Part shown: one piece after another, positions 25,171 to 32,305 of the stretch
How positions within the stretch are numbered: position 1 is the stretch's first letter
Layout: every line of letters begins with the position of its first letter
Assembly (NCBI GenBank): GCA_964569315.1
Contig: CAZMUZ010000023.1
Coordinates: 1 to 39,473 of the forward strand
Source: CADEFF01 sp964569315
GTDB lineage: Bacteria > Pseudomonadota > Alphaproteobacteria > Dongiales > Dongiaceae
DNA length: 39,473 nucleotides
Direction: 5' to 3'
Notes under the pieces: model-generated
The model's database searches: none
Told to the model about the DNA's origin: nothing
The model's input: only the letters and a program-made list of their open reading frames with translations
Translations under genes and position numbers: made by a program

Positions 25171-26625
25171 TCAGAACATCTTGTTGACGGTCTCGGGCGG
25201 CGGCGGGGGCGCCGGCATGTCCGGCGGCACCGGGATCGCCTGGAATTCGCCCTTGATGCCGGCCGCCCATTGCCGGGCGCGGACCAGGAGCTGACGGCGA
25301 TCCGACTGCATCCGGCCGCGCGCGACCACGATCCCCAGATCGGCGCCGTGATAGCGATAGTCGCCCGCGCTATAGACCCGCATGTAGAAGGCCTCGTCCT
25401 CGCCCGAGACGTTGCTCCATTCGGTATCCGGCCGGGAATAACGGATCCGGCCGTCATCCTCCATCCGGTAGATGCCGGAGGCGGGGGCGCGGGTGATGAG
25501 CTCGACCCCCTCGCCGGTATGCTTCAGGATGAGCTGGCTCCAATTGTCGAACTCGGCCCAGCGCGCCTGCACGGCGTCGAGATCGACCTCCCAGTCGACA
25601 TCCATGAATTCCAGCAGGTGGAAGAGGAAGATCGGGGCGCCGCCGTAGGTCCCGGTGATGAGATTGGTGAGCGGGCTGGCGCCGCTGACGCGCGGATTGA
25701 GTTCGCCGAGATAGACTTCGCCGGAATCGGTATCGATCAGGAAATCCATGCAGAAGGCGCCGCGATAGCCTTCCTTGTAGAGACGGTCGCCGAGCTTCTG
25801 CACCATCTTGCGGACGGCGACCCTCTGCTTCTCCATGCCGCCGATGAAGGCGTCGTTGCCGCACCAGCCGCCTTTGTAGGGCGTAAGCTCGTCGAAGCCC
25901 GTGATGTCGGTCTGCATCGGCCCGGCGAGCGTGCCGTGCCGGGTCGCCACGCCCTCGATCGTGCCGGGCAGGTGATTGATACGCTTCATCACCTTCAGCG
26001 CCTCGCCGACGATCTTGTCCCGGTGCTTCTCCCAGTCCCGCTGGTTCGCGATGAAGAAGGTGGTGCGGCCGGAATCGCCATAAGGCGTCTGCACCACGAG
26101 ATCCTTGCCGAGCTTGGCGCCCTGGGCCAGCTTCAGGAGCTCCGCGTAGGTCTCGGCGCGGCCGAGCGCGTTCGGCACGCTCTTGATCCCGGCCGCGTTG
26201 CCGACCTCGGTGGTGACGATCTTGGAATCGAGATGCTTGCGGAGCTTCGCCGGCGGAAGGGCGATCTGGATGCCGAGTTCCTTCGCGAGCGTCTCGGTCT
26301 CCTCGTCGAACATAACCAGCACCATCTTGCCGCGACCGCGGGCGCGGATATGCGCAGCGATGTCGCGATGGCGCAGCAGCCAGTTGCAGACATCCTCGAT
26401 CGAGCGGAATTCGTGCGGGCCGGTCTCGCGCGGCACCACCATCTTGGGGTGTCGCCTGTCGAAGGAATCGAAGAAGGTTATGTATTCGAAGCCGTGAATC
26501 CAGCGATCGAGCCCGAGCAGGTTGTAGGGCGTCGGCGAGAGGAAGTAGACCGGCGTCTCGTTGGTGCGGAAATAGGCGTAGATCTCCGCAAGCCCGTTGA
26601 GCTTCGGCTTCGAACGTCTGGACAT
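25171..26625 (-). CDS. ATP-grasp ligase-like protein (biotin carboxylase-like)
   Basis: A 484-residue ATP-grasp protein. The nucleotide-binding region is around KDLVVQTPYGDSGRTTFF (174-191). Metal-binding acidic and amide residues sit in FCMDFLIDTDSGEVYLGELNPRVSGASP (D294, E308, N310), as in carbamoyl phosphate synthase and biotin carboxylase domains. The start is placed at 26625 (MSRRSKP) because GGGGAG lies 5 bp before it; an ATG four codons earlier has no such site. The tail is proline-rich. No partner carboxyltransferase or biotin carrier is near, so it may be a stand-alone ligase joining a carboxylate to an amine. The neighbours do not tell what. Confidence 0.82.
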   Translation of the reverse strand: MSRRSKPKLNGLAEIYAYFRTNETPVYFLSPTPYNLLGLDRWIHGFEYITFFDSFDRRHPKMVVPRETGPHEFRSIEDVCNWLLRHRDIAAHIRARGRGKMVLVMFDEETETLAKELGIQIALPPAKLRKHLDSKIVTTEVGNAAGIKSVPNALGRAETYAELLKLAQGAKLGKDLVVQTPYGDSGRTTFFIANQRDWEKHRDKIVGEALKVMKRINHLPGTIEGVATRHGTLAGPMQTDITGFDELTPYKGGWCGNDAFIGGMEKQRVAVRKMVQKLGDRLYKEGYRGAFCMDFLIDTDSGEVYLGELNPRVSGASPLTNLITGTYGGAPIFLFHLLEFMDVDWEVDLDAVQARWAEFDNWSQLILKHTGEGVELITRAPASGIYRMEDDGRIRYSRPDTEWSNVSGEDEAFYMRVYSAGDYRYHGADLGIVVARGRMQSDRRQLLVRARQWAAGIKGEFQAIPVPPDMPAPPPPPETVNKMF

Positions 26626-26751
26626 GGCGCTCCCCATGGCCCCGATCGTTGCCTATGGCCGGCGGACGGAGCCTTCCCCGAAGGCCTTTGGGCCATTCTG
26701 CGGCGGCGCGGGCCGGGCTGTGAAGAGCCGGCGACAAAGCCGATCCCGCGC

Positions 26752-27270
26752 CTAGCGGCCGGGATCGTCCAGGCCGGGATCGTCCAGATAGTCGATGATG
26801 TCGGAATCGGCCGGTCTCATGCCGATCTGCGTGAGCAGCGCATGGACCTGGCCGCGATGATGGGTCTGGTGGTTGAAGAGAGTGATCAGCACCAGATGTA
26901 GCGGTGTTTCGGCTTCCGCACCCGAGATGAAGCGGTAGCGGAGCGGCTTTGCGAGGATTGTCGCATCGAGCCCGTCCACATAGGCGATGAGCCGCTCATC
27001 CACCGCCGCGCGCTCGGCCGCGAGCGGCTCGAACCCTTCATGCAGCACCGTATCGAGCCCGGCGATGTCGTTCGACCGGCCTTCGAGCCGGTCGAGCCAG
27101 AGCCGATCGACCACGAGGAGATGATTGAGCGTGTGGTGGATCGAGCCGAAGAAGGCGCCGCGGTCGCGCTTCCGCTCGGCGTCCGGCAAGCCGGCCACGA
27201 GGCCGTAGAAGCGGCGGTTGACCCACCGGTTGAAGCGGGCGAGCAGCGGATAGGGATCGGTGGGGTTCAT
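26752..27270 (-). CDS. DinB-family putative metal-dependent protein
   Basis: A 172-residue DinB-like four-helix protein. The metal triad expected of the family is seen as H50 (HHTLNHLLVVD) and H134/H138 (NHQTHHRGQVHALL). DinB proteins are probably thiol- or other small-molecule transferases, often near damage-response genes; none is evident here. The start is at 27270 (MNPTDPYPL), where the conserved part begins. The longer frame to 28107 runs antisense through the LysR gene and is not coding. It is followed on the minus strand by the ATP-grasp gene at 126 bp and is divergent from LysR. Confidence 0.86.
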   Translation of the reverse strand: MNPTDPYPLLARFNRWVNRRFYGLVAGLPDAERKRDRGAFFGSIHHTLNHLLVVDRLWLDRLEGRSNDIAGLDTVLHEGFEPLAAERAAVDERLIAYVDGLDATILAKPLRYRFISGAEAETPLHLVLITLFNHQTHHRGQVHALLTQIGMRPADSDIIDYLDDPGLDDPGR

Positions 27271-27349
27271 GCGGCGCGCAGCATGCCGCAAGCGACAGGC
27301 GGACGAAATCGCCGAATGACGGTGACGCGCCGGAAAACGACCAATTTCA

Positions 27350-27379
27350 TTCACATTTCTTGCCATTTTCAGGCATGAT
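27350..27379 (+). promoter_or_regulatory. Likely promoter of the LysR gene
   Basis: TTCACA (27350-27355), an 18-bp spacer and CATGAT (27374-27379) fit a sigma-70 promoter. The motif ATTCACCAA (27391-27399) lies just after it and is repeated 4.9 kb away upstream of the guanidine-enzyme gene. Confidence 0.45.
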
Positions 27380-27411
27380 CGGCGAAGGCTATTCACCAAA
27401 ACGGGTATGCG

Positions 27412-28341
27412 ATGAGCCTCCCCTCCATGTCCGCGCTCCGTGCCTTCGAAGCGGTGTCGCGCCATCTGAACATGGCGCGGGCGGCGAAGGAGCTGAATCT
27501 GACGCGGAGCGCGATCAGCCATCAGGTCCGCTTCCTCGAAGCCGCCGTGGGCGCCGAGCTGCTGCGGAAGGACGGCCGCGGCATCGCGCTCACGCCCGAG
27601 GGCACCGCCTATGCGCTCCGGATCCGCGATGCGCTCGCGGCGCTGAGCGAGGCCGGCCAGAAGATCCGGGAACCTTCGGTCGCGGGGCGGCTGCGCATCA
27701 ATTGCCAGCCGAGCCTCGCCACGCGCTGGCTCTCGCTCCATATCGGCGAGTTCCACCGCACCTATCCCGAGATCGACCTCGAGATCAGCAGCTCGAGCGA
27801 CGTGGACGACGTCTATCGCGGCGAGGTCGATCTCTTCATCCGCTACGGCAATGGCGTCTGGAAGGATCGCTGGGTCCGGCTGCTGACGCGCGTCGAGTTC
27901 TTCCCGGTCTGCAGCCCGCAGTTCCTGAACCAGGCCGGGCGGCTGCACAAGCCGGACGATCTCGCCGGTCTGCCGCTGATCCATGTCGCCGATCGCGGCG
28001 ACTGGGGGCGCTGGCTGCTCGCCGCCGGCGCGGAGCGCGTCGCCGCGCATGTCGGGCTCTGGTTCGACGACGCCCATCTCGGCCTCAACGCCGCCGCGGC
28101 CGGACACGGCATCGCGCTCGGCGACCGCTTCATCGCCGGCGAGGAGCTGCGCTCCGGCCGGCTGGTGCAGCTCTTCGATCTCGCGATCCCGGCGCCCGAG
28201 GCCTATTACGCGATCGCCGACCCCGTGAAGGCGAGCCGGCCGGCCGCGCGCATCTTCATCGACTGGACGATGGACCGGCTCCAGCTCTCCATGCGCCAGA
28301 CGCCCGGGCCGCGACGGCGGCGACCGGGTGCCGGCGGCTGA
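27412..28341 (+). CDS. LysR-family transcriptional regulator (GcvA-like)
   Basis: A 309-residue LysR regulator. The N-terminal winged helix has MSALRAFEAVSRHLNMARAAKELNLTRSAISHQVRFLE (residues 6-43), ending in the linker helix, and an effector domain follows with RLRINCQPSLATRWL. The sequence is closest to the GcvA/AmpR type in its helix-turn-helix. It converges on the amino-acid ABC transporter and is the obvious candidate to control it or the guanidine-modifying enzyme; the ATTCACCAA motif shared by its own leader and the enzyme's upstream region supports this. The effector is unknown. Confidence 0.92.
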   Translation: MSLPSMSALRAFEAVSRHLNMARAAKELNLTRSAISHQVRFLEAAVGAELLRKDGRGIALTPEGTAYALRIRDALAALSEAGQKIREPSVAGRLRINCQPSLATRWLSLHIGEFHRTYPEIDLEISSSSDVDDVYRGEVDLFIRYGNGVWKDRWVRLLTRVEFFPVCSPQFLNQAGRLHKPDDLAGLPLIHVADRGDWGRWLLAAGAERVAAHVGLWFDDAHLGLNAAAAGHGIALGDRFIAGEELRSGRLVQLFDLAIPAPEAYYAIADPVKASRPAARIFIDWTMDRLQLSMRQTPGPRRRRPGAGG

Positions 28342-28349
28342 GCGGAAAC

Positions 28350-28383
28350 CCGGCGCGGACCCGACGCAAGGGTCCCGCGCCGG
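28350..28383. terminator. Hairpin between convergent LysR and ABC ATPase genes
   Basis: CCGGCGCGG ACCC, 7-nt loop, GGGT CCCGCGCCGG form a 13-bp GC stem with one bulged base. Its place between two stops suggests a bidirectional terminator, although no U-run follows on either strand. Confidence 0.55.
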
Positions 28384-28391
28384 CCGCGCGC

Positions 28392-29201
28392 TCAGTGCAG
28401 GATGGAACTGATGAAGCCGCGCAGCCGCTCGTTCTCCGGCGAATCGAAGATCTTCGCCGGCGCGCCCGATTCACCGATCACGCCATCGACCACGAAATGC
28501 ACCTGGTCGGCGAGGCGCCGGGCGAAACCCATTTCGTGGCTGACCACCACCATCGTCCGCCCCTCTTCGGCGAGTGCCTTGATGGTGTCGAGCACGCCCG
28601 AGACCAGCTCCGGATCGAGCGCCGAGGTCGGCTCGTCGAACAGGATGATGCGCGGCTGCATGGCGACCGCGCGCGCGATCGCGACGCGTTGCTTCTGGCC
28701 GCCGGAAAGCTGTGCCGGGTAGGCGTCGCATTTGTCGAGCAGCCCGACGCGATCCAGGACCGCCCTGCCTTCTTCGATCGCCTGCGCCTTCGGCTTCCCC
28801 TGCACGATCACCGGCCCCTCGATGACGTTCTCGAGGACGGTGCGATGGGTGAACAGGTTGAAATGCTGGAACACCATCGGCATATGCGACCGGGCCCGGC
28901 GCAGCGCCGCTTCCGGCGCGTGGCGGAATCGCCCGTTCTCCTCGAAGCAAAGCTTCTCGCCGGCGAAGACGATCTCGCCCGCCGAGGGCATTTCGAGGAA
29001 GTTGATACAGCGGAGCACGGTCGACTTGCCGCCGCCGCTGGGGCCGATCAGGAAGGTGACCTTCCCTTCCGGAATGGTGAGATCGACGCCCTTCAGCACA
29101 TGAAGGTCGCCGAACCGCTTATGCAGCCCGCGAATGGTGACGACGGCGCCATCCGGCTTGCCGGCGGTCTTCTGGGTCGAAACAGCCTGACTCATGCTCA
29201 T
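28392..29201 (-). CDS. Polar amino-acid ABC transporter ATP-binding protein
   Basis: A 269-residue ABC ATPase of the GlnQ/HisP type. Walker A is GPSGGGKST (53-61), the signature is LSGGQKQRVAIARA (165-178), Walker B is IILFDEPTSALDPE (185-198), and the switch histidine is in VVSHEMGFA. It powers uptake of a polar amino acid or opine-like compound with the permease and binding protein upstream. Its start overlaps the permease stop by 4 bp (ATGA), so the genes are translationally coupled. A second ATG lies two codons on. Confidence 0.94.
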   Translation of the reverse strand: MSMSQAVSTQKTAGKPDGAVVTIRGLHKRFGDLHVLKGVDLTIPEGKVTFLIGPSGGGKSTVLRCINFLEMPSAGEIVFAGEKLCFEENGRFRHAPEAALRRARSHMPMVFQHFNLFTHRTVLENVIEGPVIVQGKPKAQAIEEGRAVLDRVGLLDKCDAYPAQLSGGQKQRVAIARAVAMQPRIILFDEPTSALDPELVSGVLDTIKALAEEGRTMVVVSHEMGFARRLADQVHFVVDGVIGESGAPAKIFDSPENERLRGFISSILH

Positions 29202-29905
29202 GCTTTGCTAGCGCTCTGCTGAATTTGCACCTTGGAACCGGCGCGGAGATAGGCGGGCGTCAGCCAGCGCTCGACACGAAATACGAGGCGCGAGGCGATG
29301 AAGCTCAAGACGAAGTAGACGATCGCGACCATCAGGTAGATCTCCATGCTCCTGAAGGTGGTCGAGATCACGATCATGCCGTTACGCAGCAGCTCGTTGA
29401 CCGCGATGTAGGAGACCAGCGAGGAATCCTTGAGCAGCGATATGAAATAACCGCCGATCGTCGGAACGGCAATCCGCAACGCCTGCGGCAGGATCACGCG
29501 GCGGTAAACGGTCGCCCGCGACATGCCGATCGAGAGACCGGCATCCCGCTGGCCCGCTTCGATGGAGATGATCGCCGCGCGGAACACTTCCGACAGATAG
29601 GCGCCGACATTGAGGCTCAGGCCCAGCACGCCGGCCCAGAATCCCGGCAAGGTGATGCCGATTTCGGGCAGCGAAAAATAGAGCACCAGGAGCTGAACGA
29701 TGAGCGGCACATTGCGCCAGACCTCGACATAGGCGGCGAGGAAGCCGCCGAGGACGCGCCCGCCGGCGATCCGCCCCAGCGCCACCAGCAATCCGATGAC
29801 GATCGCGAACACCATGCTGATCAGCGACAGCTCGAGCGTCACCACCGCGCCTTCGAGCAGGAACGGCATAAATCTTGGAATTAGGACAAGGAAATAATCA
29901 ACCAT
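29198..29905 (-). CDS. Polar amino-acid ABC transporter permease
   Basis: A 235-residue HisM/GlnP-type inner-membrane permease with about five helices. The EAA loop that contacts the ATPase is seen in AGLSIGMSRATVYRRVILPQALRIAVP. The start MVDYFLVLIPRFMPFLLEG and the VWRNVPLIVQLLVLYF segment are typical. It is the only permease in the operon, so it probably forms a homodimer. It lies 91 bp after the binding-protein stop, with a strong hairpin between, which would lower its expression relative to the binding protein. Confidence 0.94.
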   Translation of the reverse strand: MVDYFLVLIPRFMPFLLEGAVVTLELSLISMVFAIVIGLLVALGRIAGGRVLGGFLAAYVEVWRNVPLIVQLLVLYFSLPEIGITLPGFWAGVLGLSLNVGAYLSEVFRAAIISIEAGQRDAGLSIGMSRATVYRRVILPQALRIAVPTIGGYFISLLKDSSLVSYIAVNELLRNGMIVISTTFRSMEIYLMVAIVYFVLSFIASRLVFRVERWLTPAYLRAGSKVQIQQSASKA

Positions 29906-29945
29906 CGAGACGAGTGCCCGGTCTGCTTTCTGAGAATGTAAGGTC

Positions 29946-29976
29946 GGCAGGGAGCCGCCGGCGGCGGCCCCCTGCC
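29946..29976 (-). promoter_or_regulatory. Near-perfect hairpin between binding-protein and permease genes
   Basis: GGCAGGG A GCCGCCG / CGGCGGC C CCCTGCC is a 31-bp stem-loop broken only by one A-C mismatch and a very small loop. It is in the intercistronic gap of an ABC operon, where such structures usually protect the upstream mRNA or attenuate downstream genes. Confidence 0.7.
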
Positions 29977-29996
29977 CGGTTCCGTCGAAGCCGTCC

Positions 29997-30875
29997 CTAC
30001 TTCATCATTTTGACCTGGTAAGGATCCCAGGCGCCGTATTTCTCGATGATCGCCTGGCGCGTGCCGTCGGCATCCATGTCGTCGAACGCCTTGTTGATGG
30101 CTTCGCGCAGGTCGTTGCATTCGTTGCGCACACCCACGCCGAGACCGCCGAGGATGTAGGGCTGATCCTTCTCGGCGTCCGCCCATTCCTCATTCGGGAT
30201 ATAGGGCAGCGGCTCGCCGATGATGCGGACGTCCGACATCTCCTCCACCTGCGCCTGGAAGGTCGCCTGGTCGAGCACCACCGCCGCGACCTGGCCGTTG
30301 CGCAGGGCCTGGAAGGGTTCGCCGAAGGTGTTGAAGTCCATCACCGCGGCGACCTTGCCGTCGTCATGGAGCTTGTGCGCATTGATGGAGTCCATCGTGC
30401 CGAGCGTGCTGGCGACCGTCTTGTCCTTGATGTCTTCCAGCGTCTGGTACGGCGAATCCTTCATCACGATGACCGTGTCGTAGAGCATGAAGTAGGGCCG
30501 GCTATAGCTGATGCCGCCGCCCTGGATGCGCTCCTGCGTCACCGTCATGCCGGAGAGGATGACGTCCCAGCGGCCCGCCTTGAGGCCGGGGATCATGGTC
30601 GTCCAATCGGTGATCGCGTAGTCCCATTTCGGGATGTCGAGGCGCTTGGCGAGCTCGGCCATCAGATCGGCTTCGAAGCCTTCGTACTGGCCGGTCTGCT
30701 CGTTCTTCCAGGCGAACGGACGCAGGCCCATGAGGCCGTTGGCCGACACCAGCACGCCGCGCTCCTTGATGGCCGGCAGGCATTCCTCGGCGGACGCGCT
30801 CGATAGCGGCGCAAGCCCCGCGATCGTCGCGGCCGCAACCGCGATGCCGAAAAGCTTCGTAATTCGACTGTTCAT
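29997..30875 (-). CDS. Amino-acid ABC transporter substrate-binding protein
   Basis: A 292-residue periplasmic family 3 solute-binding protein. The start is at 30875, because an AGGGAGGG-like Shine-Dalgarno (TGGGAGG) lies 6 to 8 bp before it and the product then begins with a signal peptide (MNSRITKLFG, hydrophobic core, cleavage near ASA-EE). The first lobe ends in a typical YEGFEADLMAELAKRLD segment, and the ligand cleft shows WDVILSGMTVT. Acidic or guanidino ligands are likely from the neighbours. Its promoter has a dyad in the spacer, and its ribosome site matches the antisense motif of the sRNA candidate. Confidence 0.93.
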   Translation of the reverse strand: MNSRITKLFGIAVAAATIAGLAPLSSASAEECLPAIKERGVLVSANGLMGLRPFAWKNEQTGQYEGFEADLMAELAKRLDIPKWDYAITDWTTMIPGLKAGRWDVILSGMTVTQERIQGGGISYSRPYFMLYDTVIVMKDSPYQTLEDIKDKTVASTLGTMDSINAHKLHDDGKVAAVMDFNTFGEPFQALRNGQVAAVVLDQATFQAQVEEMSDVRIIGEPLPYIPNEEWADAEKDQPYILGGLGVGVRNECNDLREAINKAFDDMDADGTRQAIIEKYGAWDPYQVKMMK

Positions 30876-30976
30876 TGAGGCCCTCCCAGGCGTCATGCCG
30901 GATAGTTCCGGCTTGGTCGAGTTGTAAGGCGGGCGCAGATCATCAGCCGGGGCGCACCGCTAAAAGTCTGTGTCCG

Positions 30977-31005
30977 ATTTTTTGCACGTAATTGCAAGCT
31001 ATCAA
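30977..31005 (-). promoter_or_regulatory. Promoter of the ABC operon with operator in the spacer
   Basis: On the minus strand TTGATA (31005-31000), a 17-bp spacer and AAAAAT (30982-30977) form a sigma-70 promoter. The dyad TTGCA CGTAAT TGCAA (30982-30997) fills the spacer, a classic repressor site. The gap 30876-31189 also holds the hairpin below; no gene is seen there. Confidence 0.55.
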
Positions 31006-31079
31006 TGCACGGTGCCGGCGCGTCCGTTGGCCCCGACCGACGTCCCAACGGCCGGGGCCGAGAGGACGACACGGTAGGT

Positions 31080-31102
31080 CCCGGCGACGAGCTGTCGCCG
31101 GG
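31080..31102 (-). terminator. Hairpin after the guanidine-enzyme gene
   Basis: CCCGGCGAC, loop GAGCT, GTCGCCGGG, a perfect 9-bp stem, 88 bp after the stop at 31190. It lacks a U-run but separates this gene from the ABC operon. Confidence 0.5.
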
Positions 31103-31189
31103 CGCGTCCGATCCGGCATGCCATTCTCGTTCGACCGGCCGCGAGCCCGCGTCCGGTTCGTTAACGGCCCGCGCGTCGTTGGCCGACGG

Positions 31190-32131
31190 TCAGGCCGCCT
31201 CCCTCTTCAGTTCGTGCGACATGCAGTGGACGCCGCCGCCGCCATACTGGAACATCGAGACGTCCGGCGCGAAGACCTCGAAGCCGAGCGCCTTCAGCTT
31301 CTCGTTGAGATTCTTGTTGGTCGCCATCGACAGGACGCGGTCCTTGCCGAGCGCTACGACATTGCAGCCGAGCCGCACGCAGTCCCGATAGCTCACGTCG
31401 ATGAACTTGATCTGCTTCGCCTTGAGGAAGTCGATGACATAGTCCTCGAGCGCCTCGAGGCATACCACCGCGGTCTTCGGCGCCACCATCACCACGAGCG
31501 CGTCCATATGGACGAAGGCCGCCGGGATCGGCGCCACATAGGCTTCCCAGCCTTCCTTCTCGACCCACTTCGCAACCTGGCGCGCGCCCTCTTCCTCGGA
31601 GCGCTCGCCGCAATAGCCCATCAGCACGACGCCGGGTTCGAGGATGTCGAAATCGCCGCCCTCGAAATGACCGGCGGTCGCCCAGTTCCAGATCGGGATG
31701 CCGGCCTTGCGATAGAACTCCTGCACCACCGCGTAGTCGCGCCGGCGATAGGGCGTCTGGATCGAGCAGACGAGCGCGCCCCAGGGCGTCATCGCGCTCG
31801 AATCCCGCGCATAGACGCTGCAGGGCAGGCCCTCGTCCGCTTCGAGATAATGCACACGCACGCCGCAATGCTCGTAGATCTCGACCATCTCGCGATGCTG
31901 CTTCTGGGCGAGCTGGGCGTCGTAGCGGATCCCGTACTGCTCGAGATTGGCGAAGGTGCGTTTGGCGATGTGGCTGATCGGGCGCCAGCCGAAATGGTCC
32001 GGCTTGCCGAGCAGCACGTCCTTGAGGACGCCCGTGCCGTTATCGACGCCCCAGCCTTCCGGCATCTCCGGGGTCGGACCGCCGCCGACGCTGCCGTTCG
32101 CCTTGCCCTTGCCGTTCGCACTCTTGCTCAT
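31190..32131 (-). CDS. Guanidine-modifying enzyme (arginine deiminase/amidinotransferase/DDAH fold)
   Basis: A 313-residue pentein-fold enzyme that hydrolyses or transfers the amidino group of arginine-like compounds. The catalytic set of the superfamily is readable: D110 (YARDSSA), E157 and D160 (GHFEGGDFD), H208 and D210 (FVHMDALV), and nucleophile C303 (GGGVHCMS). The N-terminal 25 residues are Gly/Lys-rich. The start at 32131 (MSKSANG) has GGAG 6 bp upstream; an ATG four codons earlier does not. It lies next to an amino-acid ABC operon on the same strand, suggesting uptake and breakdown of an arginine derivative. Citrullinating deiminase, DDAH or a glycine amidinotransferase cannot be told apart. 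Confidence 0.84.
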   Translation of the reverse strand: MSKSANGKGKANGSVGGGPTPEMPEGWGVDNGTGVLKDVLLGKPDHFGWRPISHIAKRTFANLEQYGIRYDAQLAQKQHREMVEIYEHCGVRVHYLEADEGLPCSVYARDSSAMTPWGALVCSIQTPYRRRDYAVVQEFYRKAGIPIWNWATAGHFEGGDFDILEPGVVLMGYCGERSEEEGARQVAKWVEKEGWEAYVAPIPAAFVHMDALVVMVAPKTAVVCLEALEDYVIDFLKAKQIKFIDVSYRDCVRLGCNVVALGKDRVLSMATNKNLNEKLKALGFEVFAPDVSMFQYGGGGVHCMSHELKREAA

Positions 32132-32252
32132 GCTCGTCTCCATGGAACTGGCGGCAGCATTGCCGCGGTTGGGCGATTTCGGCCCATCATTCGATTTGGC
32201 TCATCATTGCCAGCGCGGCGTCTGGCGCAACCGGAAAAGCGGTCGCCGGAAA

Positions 32253-32271
32253 TGGTGAGTATGATTCACCA
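32253..32271. promoter_or_regulatory. Dyad TGGTGA-N7-TCACCA upstream of the guanidine-enzyme gene
   Basis: A perfect 6+6 inverted repeat, about 120 bp before the start of the guanidine enzyme. Its right arm contains ATTCACCAA (32264-32272), which also stands in the LysR leader. It is a candidate LysR binding site. Confidence 0.5.
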
Positions 32272-32305
32272 ATCCCATGCGCGGGATGCATGGCCACGGA
32301 AGCGA

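Noticed and set aside
25030..26901. A 623-codon plus-strand frame
   Set aside because: It is antisense to the ATP-grasp gene.
27271..28107. Upstream extension of the DinB gene
   Set aside because: It runs through the LysR gene and lacks conservation signs; 27270 begins the DinB-like protein.
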